A DNA stretch of 9,545 bases from an uncultured Micromonospora sp. (GCA_937951935.1 CALGAM010000043.1:1-9545), one strand, 5' to 3'. Positions 1 through 6,306 are shown, numbered from the stretch's first letter. Translations and numbers: made by a program. Notes: generated from the letters alone by a model not told the origin.

Positions 1-33
1 CTCGGATGAATACGACAAACGGGATGTTGTGCC

Positions 34-1578
34 GTGTTTGACACTTTGAGTGACCGCCTTTCCGGGATCTTCAGCAGGCTGCGGGGCAAGGGTCGGCTCA
101 CCGACGCCGACATCGACGCCACCGCGCGGGAGATCCGCCTGGCGCTGCTGGAGGCGGATGTCGCCCTGCCCGTGGTGAAGTCCTTCATCGCCAGCGTGAA
201 GGAGCGGGCCCGGGGCGCCGAGGTGTCGCAGGCACTGAACCCGGCCCAGCAGGTCATCAAGATCGTCCACGAGGAGCTCATCGCGGTACTGGGCGGCGAG
301 AGCCGACGGCTGCGGCTCGCCAAGCGGCCGCCGACGGTGATCATGTTGGCCGGTCTCCAGGGCTCGGGTAAGACGACCCTGGCCGGCAAGCTGGCCAACT
401 GGCTCAGGGGTCAGGGCCACCAGCCGCTGCTGGTCGCCGCGGACCTGCAGCGCCCGAACGCGGTCAACCAGCTCCAGGTGCTCGGTGGCCAGGCCGGGGT
501 GGAGGTGTTCGCGCCGGAGCCGGGCAACGGCGTCGGCGATCCGGTCCAGGTCGCCAGGGCGTCGATCGAGCACGCCCGGCGGGCGGCCCGGGACGTCGTC
601 ATCGTCGACACCGCCGGCCGGCTCGGTATCGACGCCGAGATGATGGCGCAGGCCGCCGCCATCCGGGACGCGATCGACCCGGACGAGGTCCTCTTCGTCA
701 TCGACGCGATGGTCGGTCAGGACGCGGTCCGGACCGCCGAGGCGTTCCGGGACGGGGTCGGGATCACCGGCGTGGTCCTCTCCAAGCTCGACGGTGACGC
801 CCGGGGTGGTGCCGCGCTCTCGGTCCGGCACGTCACCGGCCAGCCGATCCTCTTCGCCTCCACCGGTGAGAAGCTCGCCGACTTCGACATCTTCCACCCG
901 GACCGGATGGCCAGCCGGATCCTCGGCATGGGTGACGTGCTGACCCTGATCGAGCAGGCCGAGCAGGCGTTCGACGCCGAGCAGAAGGAGAAGATGACCG
1001 CCAAGCTCCTCGGCGGCGAGCAGTTCACCCTGGAGGACTTCCTCGACCAGCTCATCGCGGTACGCCGGATGGGCCCGATCGCCAACGTGCTGGCCATGAT
1101 GCCCGGGATGGGGCAGATGAAGGACCAGCTGGCCGAGCTGGACGACAAGCACTTCGACAGGGTCACCGCGATCATCCGGTCGATGACCCCGAGCGAGCGA
1201 CGCAACCCGAAGATCATCAATGGCTCCCGGCGGGTCCGGATCGCCAACGGTTCCGGGGTCACCGTGACGGACGTCAACCAGCTGCTCAACCGCTTCGCCG
1301 AGGCGCAGAAGATGATGAAGCAGATGAGCGGCATGATGGGGCTGCCCGGGATGCGGCGCAAGGCGACCAAGTCACCGAAGAACAAGCGCAAGGGCAGCAA
1401 GGGCGGCGGCCGGCCCCGGCTCGGCGGTCCCACCGCCGGCTTCCCCGCCGGGATGCCGCAGCTTCCGCCCGGCCTCGACCCGAACGCGCTGGCCGGTGGC
1501 CACGGGCTGCCGCCCGGGTTCAAACTGCCGAAGCTCGACTTCTCCAAGTTCACCAAGCGGGACGAGCAGGACGGATAA
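34..1578 (+). CDS. ffh: Signal recognition particle GTPase Ffh (SRP54)
   Basis: This is the protein subunit of the bacterial signal recognition particle. With 4.5S RNA it binds signal sequences on ribosomes and delivers them to FtsY at the membrane. An N-terminal helical N domain (about residues 1-90) is followed by the G domain, with P-loop GLQGSGKTT (107-115), DLQRP (137-141), DTAGR (192-196) and SKLDGDARGG (250-259). The methionine-rich M domain starts near 310 and contains the RNA-binding stretch with SMTPSERRNP (383-392) and SRRVRIANGSG (398-408). At 514 aa it is longer than the roughly 450 aa of many Ffh proteins because of a Lys/Gly/Pro-rich tail from about residue 440. The GTG start gives the canonical MFDTLSDRL N-terminus; only a weak GGGA lies 9 nt upstream. 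The next gene follows after 72 nt. The 4.5S RNA gene is not in the window. Confidence 0.98.
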   Translation: MFDTLSDRLSGIFSRLRGKGRLTDADIDATAREIRLALLEADVALPVVKSFIASVKERARGAEVSQALNPAQQVIKIVHEELIAVLGGESRRLRLAKRPPTVIMLAGLQGSGKTTLAGKLANWLRGQGHQPLLVAADLQRPNAVNQLQVLGGQAGVEVFAPEPGNGVGDPVQVARASIEHARRAARDVVIVDTAGRLGIDAEMMAQAAAIRDAIDPDEVLFVIDAMVGQDAVRTAEAFRDGVGITGVVLSKLDGDARGGAALSVRHVTGQPILFASTGEKLADFDIFHPDRMASRILGMGDVLTLIEQAEQAFDAEQKEKMTAKLLGGEQFTLEDFLDQLIAVRRMGPIANVLAMMPGMGQMKDQLAELDDKHFDRVTAIIRSMTPSERRNPKIINGSRRVRIANGSGVTVTDVNQLLNRFAEAQKMMKQMSGMMGLPGMRRKATKSPKNKRKGSKGGGRPRLGGPTAGFPAGMPQLPPGLDPNALAGGHGLPPGFKLPKLDFSKFTKRDEQDG

Positions 1579-1650
1579 CCGTGGTGTGTCCGCCACGCCG
1601 CCGGTGCCCCGGCCGTCCGGGTGATCCACGGATCGGGTAGGAACTGAGGC

Positions 1651-2733
1651 ATGGCGTTGCACGTGCGGGGCGTCGTGCTCCCCGACGACGAGGTTCGGGA
1701 CCTCTGGCTGGTCGGCGACCGCGTGACCTTCACCCCGGTGCCGGGAGCGCAGACGATCGCGGATCGGGGCTTCGTGCTCCCCGGTCTGGTCGACGCCCAC
1801 TGCCACCCCGGCATCGCCGCGGGAGGTGTGCCGGTCACCTCGCTGGACCAGGCCCGCGCGCTGGCCGCCATCGACCGGGACGCCGGTGTACTGGCGATCC
1901 GGGACGCCGGCTCGCCGTACCCGTACCCGGAGCTGGAGGACGAGCCGGAGATGCCCCGGCTGGCCCGGGCCGGGCGGCACATCGCGTCTCCCCGCCGCTA
2001 CCTGCGGGGCGTCGGGATCGAGGTCGAGGCCGCCGACGTCCGCAGTACGGTGACCGAGCAGGCCCGGGCCGGCAACGGCTGGGTGAAGCTGGTCGGCGAC
2101 TGGCTCGACCGCAGCGCCGGCGACCTGGCACCGTCCTGGGACGAGGCCACCCTCGTCGCCGCGGTCGAGGCCGCGCACGCCGCCGGGGCGCGGGCGGCGG
2201 TGCACACGTTCTCGGAGACGGCGGTCGAGATCATGGTGCGCGCCGGGGTGGACTCGGTGGAGCACGGCACCGGGCTCAGCGTCGACCTCGTCGCGGAGAT
2301 GGCCCGGCGCGGGACCGCCCTGGTGCCGACCATGATCAATATCGAGACGAACTTCGGCGACATCGCCGAGCGAGCCCGGGAGAAGTTCCCCGGGTACGCC
2401 CGACACATGCTCGCGCTACGGGACCGCTTCCCCTCGGTGGTGGCAGCGGCCTACGAGGCCGGGGTGCCGATCTACGTCGGCACCGACGCGGGCGGGGGCA
2501 TCGACCACGGGCTCGCCGCCCGGGAGATGCTGCTGCTGCACGAGCGGGCCGGGATGTCGCCGACCGACGTGCTGGCCGCGGCCTCCTGGCGGGCGCGGGA
2601 ATGGCTCGGCTTCCCGGGCCTCGTCGAGGGTGGCCTCGCCGACCTCGTCGTCTACGACGCCGATCCCCGGGCCGATCTGCGGGTGGTGCAGGACCCGCGG
2701 CGGATCGTGCTGCGCGGCCGGGTGGTGCGCTGA
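1651..2733 (+). CDS. Metal-dependent amidohydrolase, imidazolonepropionase/prolidase-like
   Basis: A 360-aa amidohydrolase-superfamily enzyme, predicted to be cytoplasmic (no signal peptide) and to hydrolyse a C-N bond with a metal centre. A short N-terminal beta-sandwich segment leads into the TIM barrel at GLVDAHCHPG, whose His50 and His52 form the HxH metal site. Lys146 (WVKLVGDW) is a candidate carbamylated bridging lysine. His185 (AAVHTF), His205 (SVEHGTG) and Asp279 (GTDAGGG) complete the usual ligand set. The C-terminal GLVEGGLADLVVYDADP (323-339) returns to the beta-sandwich, as in the COG1228-type group. All expected residues are present, so it looks active. The ATG is preceded by AGGA at 1639-1642 with 8 nt spacing, which supports this start. 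The substrate cannot be read from sequence. Relatives include imidazolonepropionases and Xaa-Pro-type dipeptidases; proS next door makes the latter tempting but unproven. Confidence 0.9.
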   Translation: MALHVRGVVLPDDEVRDLWLVGDRVTFTPVPGAQTIADRGFVLPGLVDAHCHPGIAAGGVPVTSLDQARALAAIDRDAGVLAIRDAGSPYPYPELEDEPEMPRLARAGRHIASPRRYLRGVGIEVEAADVRSTVTEQARAGNGWVKLVGDWLDRSAGDLAPSWDEATLVAAVEAAHAAGARAAVHTFSETAVEIMVRAGVDSVEHGTGLSVDLVAEMARRGTALVPTMINIETNFGDIAERAREKFPGYARHMLALRDRFPSVVAAAYEAGVPIYVGTDAGGGIDHGLAAREMLLLHERAGMSPTDVLAAASWRAREWLGFPGLVEGGLADLVVYDADPRADLRVVQDPRRIVLRGRVVR

Positions 2734-2741
2734 CGTCCACC

Positions 2742-2760
2742 GCGCCGCCAGCGGCGGCGT
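2742..2760 (+). terminator. GC hairpin after the amidohydrolase gene, candidate terminator
   Basis: Nine bases after the amidohydrolase stop, CGCCGCC (2743-2749) and GGCGGCG (2753-2759) form a perfect 7-bp stem with an AGC loop, extendable by a G-U pair. There is no U-tract, which is common for actinobacterial terminators but makes the call uncertain. A terminator here would fit the separate proS promoter 120 bases further on. Confidence 0.4.
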
Positions 2761-2878
2761 CCGGCGGTGCCGCCCGTCGCGTCGCCCGCGTCCCCGGGGG
2801 GTCCCCGCCGACGGCGGAAGGACGGTCGTCGAAACGTACCGGTGCTCGCCCGGTCGCACCGGCCCCGCTCCGGACGCC

Positions 2879-2884
2879 TAAGAT
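2879..2884 (+). promoter_or_regulatory. -10 hexamer for a leaderless proS transcript
   Basis: TAAGAT matches the TANNNT pattern of actinobacterial -10 elements and lies in otherwise very GC-rich spacer DNA. Eight bases separate it from the proS ATG at 2893, so transcription would begin at or within 1-3 nt of the A of the start codon. No Shine-Dalgarno precedes that ATG, which agrees with leaderless translation. No convincing -35 hexamer is visible about 17 nt upstream. Confidence 0.5.
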
Positions 2885-2892
2885 GTGCCCTC

Positions 2893-4299
2893 ATGGCACG
2901 CGTGCTCACTCCCCGTGCGGAGGACTTCCCGCGCTGGTACCAGGACCTGATTGCCAAGGCGCAGCTCGCCGACAACGGGCCGGTGCGGGGGACCATGGTC
3001 ATCCGGCCGACCGGCTACGCCATCTGGGAGCGGATGCAGGCCGAGATGGACGCCCGGATCAAGGCCGCCGGGGCGGAGAACGCGTACTTCCCGCTCTTCA
3101 TCCCCGAGAGCTACCTGCGCCGGGAGGCGGAGCACGTCGAGGGGTTCTCGCCGGAGCTGGCGGTGGTCACCCACGGTGGCGGCAAGGAGCTCGCCGAGCC
3201 GGTGGTGGTCCGGCCGACCAGCGAGACGGTGATCGGCGAGTTCATGGCCAAGTGGATCGACTCGTACCGTGACCTGCCGCTGCTGCTCAACCAGTGGGCG
3301 AACGTCGTCCGCTGGGAACTGCGGCCCCGGGTCTTCCTGCGGACCAGTGAGTTCCTCTGGCAGGAGGGCCACACCGCGCACGTCGACGAGGCCGACGCCC
3401 GGGCGTACGCCCGCAAGATCCTGCACGAGGTCTACGAGGACTTCATGGTCGGCGTGCTCGGCATCCCGGTGCTGACCGGCCTGAAGACCGCCCGGGAGCG
3501 CTTCGCCGGCGCGATCCGCACCTACACCCTCGAGGGCATGATGGGCGACGGCAAGGCGCTGCAGATGGGCACGTCGCACGAGCTCGGGCAGAACTTCGCG
3601 AAGGCCTTCGACATCACCTACACGTCCGCCGAGGGCGCCGTGGCGCACGCCTGGACCACCTCCTGGGGCAGCTCCACCCGGATGCTCGGCGGTCTGATCA
3701 TGTGCCACGGCGACGACAACGGGCTGCGGGTGCCGCCCCGGCTGGCGCCGGTACAGGCGTACGTGATGGTGGTCAAGCCCGGCGACGGGGTGACCGAGGC
3801 AGCGGTCAAGCTCCGCGACGCGCTGCGCGACGCCGGGGTTCGGGTCGGCTTCGACGACCGGGTCGACACCCCGTTCGGCCGCCGGGCCGTCGACGCCGAG
3901 CTGAAGGGCTATCCGGTACGCGTCGAGATCGGTCCCCGTGACCTCGCCGCCGGAAACGCGGTACTGGTTCGGCGGATCACCGGCTCGAAGACCACCGTGC
4001 CGGTGCCGGACGTCGTTTCGGCGGTGCTCGCCGCGCTCGACGCCGACCAGCGGGCACTCCACGACGAGGCGCTGGCGGCGCGCGAGTCCCGTACCGTCGA
4101 CGCGACCTCCCTGGACGAGGCGATCGAGGCGGCGGCGACCGGTTGGGCCCGGGTGCCGTGGGCGGTCGTCGGGGTCGAGGGAGAGGCGAAGGCGAACGCC
4201 CATGGCGTCACGGTCCGCTGCCTGCGCCGGGCCGACGGGACGGTGCCGGATTCGGAGGACGAGCCGGATCTCGTGGCGATCCTGGCCCGCTCCTACTGA
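2893..4299 (+). CDS. proS: Prolyl-tRNA synthetase, short type-3 (archaeal/eukaryal-like) form
   Basis: A class II aminoacyl-tRNA synthetase that charges tRNA-Pro with proline in the cytoplasm. From this ATG the protein has 468 aa. Motif 1 lies around GTMVIRPTGYAIWERMQ (33-49), the proline-site RPTSE is at 107-111, motif 2 contains RPRVFLRTSEFLWQEGH (144-160), and motif 3 is at STRMLGGLIMCHGDDNG (261-277). The anticodon-binding domain (about 286-380) includes ELKGYPVRVEIGPRD (336-350), and the protein ends in the ARSY tail typical of type-3 ProRS. It lacks the large editing (INS) insertion found between motifs 2 and 3 in the long bacterial form. The C-terminal domain has only Cys443, so the Cys4 zinc site of many relatives is absent. 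An in-frame start at 2767 would add 42 low-complexity Arg/Pro-rich residues and is rejected. The stop is 3 nt before the DUF402 gene. Confidence 0.96.
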   Translation: MARVLTPRAEDFPRWYQDLIAKAQLADNGPVRGTMVIRPTGYAIWERMQAEMDARIKAAGAENAYFPLFIPESYLRREAEHVEGFSPELAVVTHGGGKELAEPVVVRPTSETVIGEFMAKWIDSYRDLPLLLNQWANVVRWELRPRVFLRTSEFLWQEGHTAHVDEADARAYARKILHEVYEDFMVGVLGIPVLTGLKTARERFAGAIRTYTLEGMMGDGKALQMGTSHELGQNFAKAFDITYTSAEGAVAHAWTTSWGSSTRMLGGLIMCHGDDNGLRVPPRLAPVQAYVMVVKPGDGVTEAAVKLRDALRDAGVRVGFDDRVDTPFGRRAVDAELKGYPVRVEIGPRDLAAGNAVLVRRITGSKTTVPVPDVVSAVLAALDADQRALHDEALAARESRTVDATSLDEAIEAAATGWARVPWAVVGVEGEAKANAHGVTVRCLRRADGTVPDSEDEPDLVAILARSY

Positions 4300-4302
4300 C
4301 CC

Positions 4303-4959
4303 ATGGCCACATCGTCCCGCTTCACACCCGGCCGGATCATCCTGCACCGCAACGTCCGGCGAGGTCGGATCGGCTGGGTCCGCCCGGGTCGGGTGATCAG
4401 CGACGACGAGCGCGGTCTGTTGCTCTGGATCGCCCGCCGGACACCGGTGGCGTACGAGGTCACCGCGGACGGCCGGGGCATGCGGGCGATGTCGTTCGCC
4501 GAGTGGCTGGCCAACCCCCACCGGCTCGAGGTCTCGGCCTGGAGCGGCCCGCCGGTGTTGAAGTTCCTGCCCACCGGGGCCAACCACTCGGTGTGGTTCT
4601 TCCGCACCGAGGACGACCGGTTCGCCAACTGGTACGTCAACCTGGAGGAACACGGCGTCCGTTGGGACGACGGCGAGGTGGCCGGCGTGGACGTGGTCGA
4701 CCAGGACCTCGACGTGGTGGTGCGCCCCGACCGCAGCTGGACCTGGAAGGACGAGGACGAGTTCGCCGAGCGGCTGGCCCATCCGGACGACTACTGGGTG
4801 CCGGATCCGGCGGCGGTCCGGGCCGAGGGCGAGCGGGTGATCAAGATGGCCGAGGCCGGCGAGTTCCCGTTCGACGGCACCTGGACCGACTTCGTCCCGG
4901 ATCCGACCTGGCCGGTGCCGACCCTGCCGCCCGGCTGGGACCGACCGCCGGTGCGCTGA
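4303..4959 (+). CDS. DUF402 / FomD-like phosphohydrolase
   Basis: A 218-aa cytoplasmic protein of the DUF402 family. Characterised relatives include nucleoside di/triphosphate phosphatases of actinomycetes and firmicutes, and FomD, which cleaves a cytidylyl intermediate in fosfomycin synthesis. An N-terminal beta-rich segment (about 8-100) precedes the family signature: NWYVNLE (109-115), then VVDQDLDVVVRPD (131-143), with Asp133, Asp135, Asp137 and Asp143 as candidate metal ligands, then WKDEDEF (148-154). A helical tail carries FPFDGTW (188-194). The domain is complete. The gene starts 3 nt after the proS stop with no recognisable ribosome binding site, so translation is probably coupled to proS. 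The pairing suggests a housekeeping role on a nucleotide or nucleotidylated by-product, but that is inference; the natural substrate is unknown. Confidence 0.88.
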   Translation: MATSSRFTPGRIILHRNVRRGRIGWVRPGRVISDDERGLLLWIARRTPVAYEVTADGRGMRAMSFAEWLANPHRLEVSAWSGPPVLKFLPTGANHSVWFFRTEDDRFANWYVNLEEHGVRWDDGEVAGVDVVDQDLDVVVRPDRSWTWKDEDEFAERLAHPDDYWVPDPAAVRAEGERVIKMAEAGEFPFDGTWTDFVPDPTWPVPTLPPGWDRPPVR

Positions 4960-4975
4960 ACGGGAGCGGTGGAAG

Positions 4976-4994
4976 GCCGCGCGAGGGTCGCGGC
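4976..4994 (+). terminator. GC hairpin after the DUF402 gene, candidate terminator
   Basis: Sixteen bases after the DUF402 stop, GCCGCG (4976-4981) and CGCGGC (4989-4994) form a perfect 6-bp stem around a 7-nt loop. There is no U-tract. Its place at the end of a gene pair facing a convergent gene supports a termination role, but short GC stems arise easily at this base composition. Confidence 0.3.
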
Positions 4995-5079
4995 GAGCGC
5001 CGGGTCCACGACGGCCGGCGGGGTGTGCCGTGGGGCTCCGGTGGTCCGGTGTGGGTCGACGGCGCTCTTCCGACGCGCG

Positions 5080-5115
5080 ACCGGCGCCCGGAGCGGGTAC
5101 GACATCGGTGCCGGT
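5080..5115. repeat. Inverted repeat in the convergent DUF402-lacI spacer
   Basis: ACCGGCGCC (5080-5088) pairs with GGTGCCGGT (5107-5115) across an 18-nt loop, with one G-U pair in + strand RNA and one C-A mismatch in - strand RNA. It lies between convergent stop codons, 20 bases downstream of the lacI stop when read on the - strand. It could terminate either transcript, better for the + strand one. The rest of the 175-base spacer shows nothing else I can support. Confidence 0.25.
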
Positions 5116-5134
5116 GCGGTCGAGCCCGCCCGCC

Positions 5135-6190
5135 TCAGCCGTTCGGGGTGGCGACGCGGGACTGCGGTGAACCGCTTCGCCGGGTGGGATCGTACGAGCT
5201 GCACGAGGCTCGGATGACCAGCTCCGTCGGCAGCCGGATGTGCGTGTCCCGCTCGACGCCGCGGATCAGGTCGACGAGCAGGCGCAGTGCCTCGGCCCCC
5301 ATGCGCTGCAACGGCTGCATGATCGTGGTCAGGGGCGGGTTGACCAGGGCCGACTCCGGGACGTTGTCGAAGCCGATCACCGACAGGTCGTCGGGGACGA
5401 CGAGGCCCATGTCCCGGGCGACGTTGAGGGTGGCGATCGCGGAGAGGTCGTTCCCGGCGAAGATCGCGGTCGGCCGGTCGGACAGGGACAGCAGTTCGGC
5501 CGCGGTGCTGGCGGCGCTCTCGACCCGGTAGCCCCCCGGGCGCACGAGTCGTTCGTCCACCGCGACGCCGGCGTCGGCCATGGCCCTGCGGAAGCCCGCC
5601 TCACGCAGTCGGCCCGACTCCAGGTCGGGACGTCCGCTGATGTGCGCGATGCGGCGGTGGCCGAGCGACAGCAGGTAGTTGGTGGCGAGCACGGCGCCGG
5701 CGAAGTTGTCCGAGTCCACGGTGGGTAGTCCGGACGGGCCCGTGTGGGGGTCGACGGCCACGACGTGGAAGCCGTGCTTGGTCTCGACCACGGTCGGCGT
5801 GACGATCACGGCGCCGTCGATGAGCGTGCCGGAGAGACGGGCCAGGGACCGCCGCTCCCAGCCGATGGCCGCGCCGTTGCCGTCGCCGCCGGAGTAGGCG
5901 AGCAGCTGGTAGCCGGTGCCGGCGACCTCTCGGGACGCGCCCTTCAGCAGTTCGGTCGAGAACGGCTCGAACTCGGCGACCAAGATGCCCAGCACGTTGG
6001 TGCGGTGGCTACGCAGGCTCTGCGCGCCGAGGCTGGCCTCGTACCCGAGCTGGTGGATGACCTGCTGGACGCGTTCGATGGTCGCCTGCGCGACGCCGTA
6101 CCGGCCATTGACTACCTTAGATACTGTAGCCACGGAGACACCGGCTGCACGCGCTACGTCTGACATCTTGACACGCTGCGGGAACGCCAC
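5135..6190 (-). CDS. LacI/GalR-family transcriptional repressor
   Basis: A 351-aa sugar-responsive DNA-binding regulator, expected to act as a dimer. The N-terminal helix-turn-helix is typical (MSDVARAAGVSVATVSKVVN, 9-28), followed by a hinge around LGAQSLRS (54-61) and a periplasmic-binding-like effector domain. That domain starts at NVLGILVAEF (65-74) and shows SLGHRRIAHISG (175-186), AIFAGNDLSAIATL (242-255), LSVIGFDNVP (269-278) and the closing LTTIMQPLQRMG (287-298). The GTG start at 6190 is chosen because a -10-like TATCAT ends 7 nt before it, which implies a leaderless mRNA. The alternative ATG at 6166 (residue 9) has no ribosome binding site. It diverges from the sugar-transporter operon and shares a 143-bp spacer with an 18-bp LacI-type palindrome, so it most likely represses that operon and itself. 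Codons for the recognition helix are unusually AT-rich. The effector sugar is unknown. Confidence 0.94.
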   Translation of the reverse strand: MAFPQRVKMSDVARAAGVSVATVSKVVNGRYGVAQATIERVQQVIHQLGYEASLGAQSLRSHRTNVLGILVAEFEPFSTELLKGASREVAGTGYQLLAYSGGDGNGAAIGWERRSLARLSGTLIDGAVIVTPTVVETKHGFHVVAVDPHTGPSGLPTVDSDNFAGAVLATNYLLSLGHRRIAHISGRPDLESGRLREAGFRRAMADAGVAVDERLVRPGGYRVESAASTAAELLSLSDRPTAIFAGNDLSAIATLNVARDMGLVVPDDLSVIGFDNVPESALVNPPLTTIMQPLQRMGAEALRLLVDLIRGVERDTHIRLPTELVIRASCSSYDPTRRSGSPQSRVATPNG

Positions 6191-6197
6191 GCCGACG

Positions 6198-6228
6198 ATG
6201 ATAGAGGGCGATCTGGGCGCGCCGACAA
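6198..6228 (-). promoter_or_regulatory. Predicted lacI promoter, leaderless
   Basis: On the - strand, TATCAT (6203-6198) is a good -10 hexamer. TTGTCG (6228-6223) is a 4-of-6 match to the -35 consensus, but the 19-nt spacing is long. The -10 ends 7 nt before the GTG at 6190, so the transcript should begin at or next to the start codon. No Shine-Dalgarno is present, in agreement with a leaderless message. The palindromic operator at 6233-6250 begins 4 bp upstream of the -35. Confidence 0.5.
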
Positions 6229-6232
6229 GGGA

Positions 6233-6250
6233 GTCGAAAACGTTATCGAC
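6233..6250. promoter_or_regulatory. LacI-family operator palindrome
   Basis: GTCGAAAACGTTATCGAC is an 18-bp palindrome with 8 of 9 symmetric pairs matched; only the A-A pair at 6238/6245 fails. It is even-centred on CG within AACGTT, the hallmark of LacI/GalR operators, where the hinge helices bind the central CG step. It lies between the -35 boxes of the two divergent promoters, about 49 bp upstream of the predicted transporter start and about 51 bp upstream of the predicted lacI start. The neighbouring LacI-type gene is the obvious ligand. Binding has not been shown. Confidence 0.7.
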
Positions 6251-6255
6251 AACGG

Positions 6256-6283
6256 TTGACAGCGAGTTACGCGGCTGTAAAAC
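6256..6283 (+). promoter_or_regulatory. Predicted promoter of the sugar-transporter operon
   Basis: A perfect -35 consensus TTGACA (6256-6261) is followed after 16 nt by TAAAAC (6278-6283), a 4-of-6 match to the -10, preceded by TG in an extended -10-like context. The predicted start is near 6290, giving a leader of about 44 nt. The operator palindrome ends 5 bp upstream of the -35. A GCGAGTT/AACTCGC inverted repeat overlaps the spacer and the -10. Confidence 0.6.
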
Positions 6284-6287
6284 TCGC
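6262..6287. repeat. 7-bp inverted repeat over the transporter promoter, possible second operator
   Basis: GCGAGTT (6262-6268) and AACTCGC (6281-6287) are perfectly complementary with 12 nt between. The left arm lies directly after the -35 and the right arm covers the end of the -10, so a protein bound here would block RNA polymerase. The arms do not resemble the AACGTT-centred operator and the spacing is wide for a LacI site. It may therefore bind a different regulator, or be chance. Confidence 0.4.
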
Positions 6288-6306
6288 CGTTCGAAGCTGA
6301 GTACCG

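Noticed and set aside
1580..1634. Short hairpins after ffh (CGTGG/CCACG at 1580-1597; GATC-CACG-GATC at 1623-1634)
   Set aside because: Stems of only 4-5 bp with no U-tract; too weak to call terminators, and the amidohydrolase gene may be cotranscribed with ffh.
717..2406. Overlapping - strand open frames (717-1982 and 1372-2406) opposite ffh and the amidohydrolase
   Set aside because: Antisense shadows of two genes with intact motifs; no family resemblance and no ribosome binding site.
2767..2892. Upstream in-frame extension of proS
   Set aside because: The extra 42 residues are Arg/Pro-rich and absent from the family; the -10-like TAAGAT would fall inside the extension. The ATG at 2893 gives the normal ProRS N-terminus.
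2878..4782. 634-codon open frame on the - strand opposite proS and DUF402
   Set aside because: It mirrors two well-recognised genes, has His/Arg/Pro/Asp-rich shadow composition and no domain. Long antisense frames are expected at this GC content.
4143..5531. 462-codon + strand frame running through DUF402 into lacI
   Set aside because: It crosses two real genes in the wrong frame and is Arg/Gly-rich throughout, as expected of a GC-driven shadow frame.
6108..6123. Possible + strand promoter inside lacI (TTGACT with TAGATA nearby)
   Set aside because: The hexamers are only 4 nt apart, far short of the 16-18 nt needed. The AT-rich patch is reported separately as a composition anomaly.
6216..6223. 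GGCGCGCC palindrome in the lacI promoter spacer
   Set aside because: An 8-bp GC-only palindrome is common by chance here and has no LacI-type AACGTT core.
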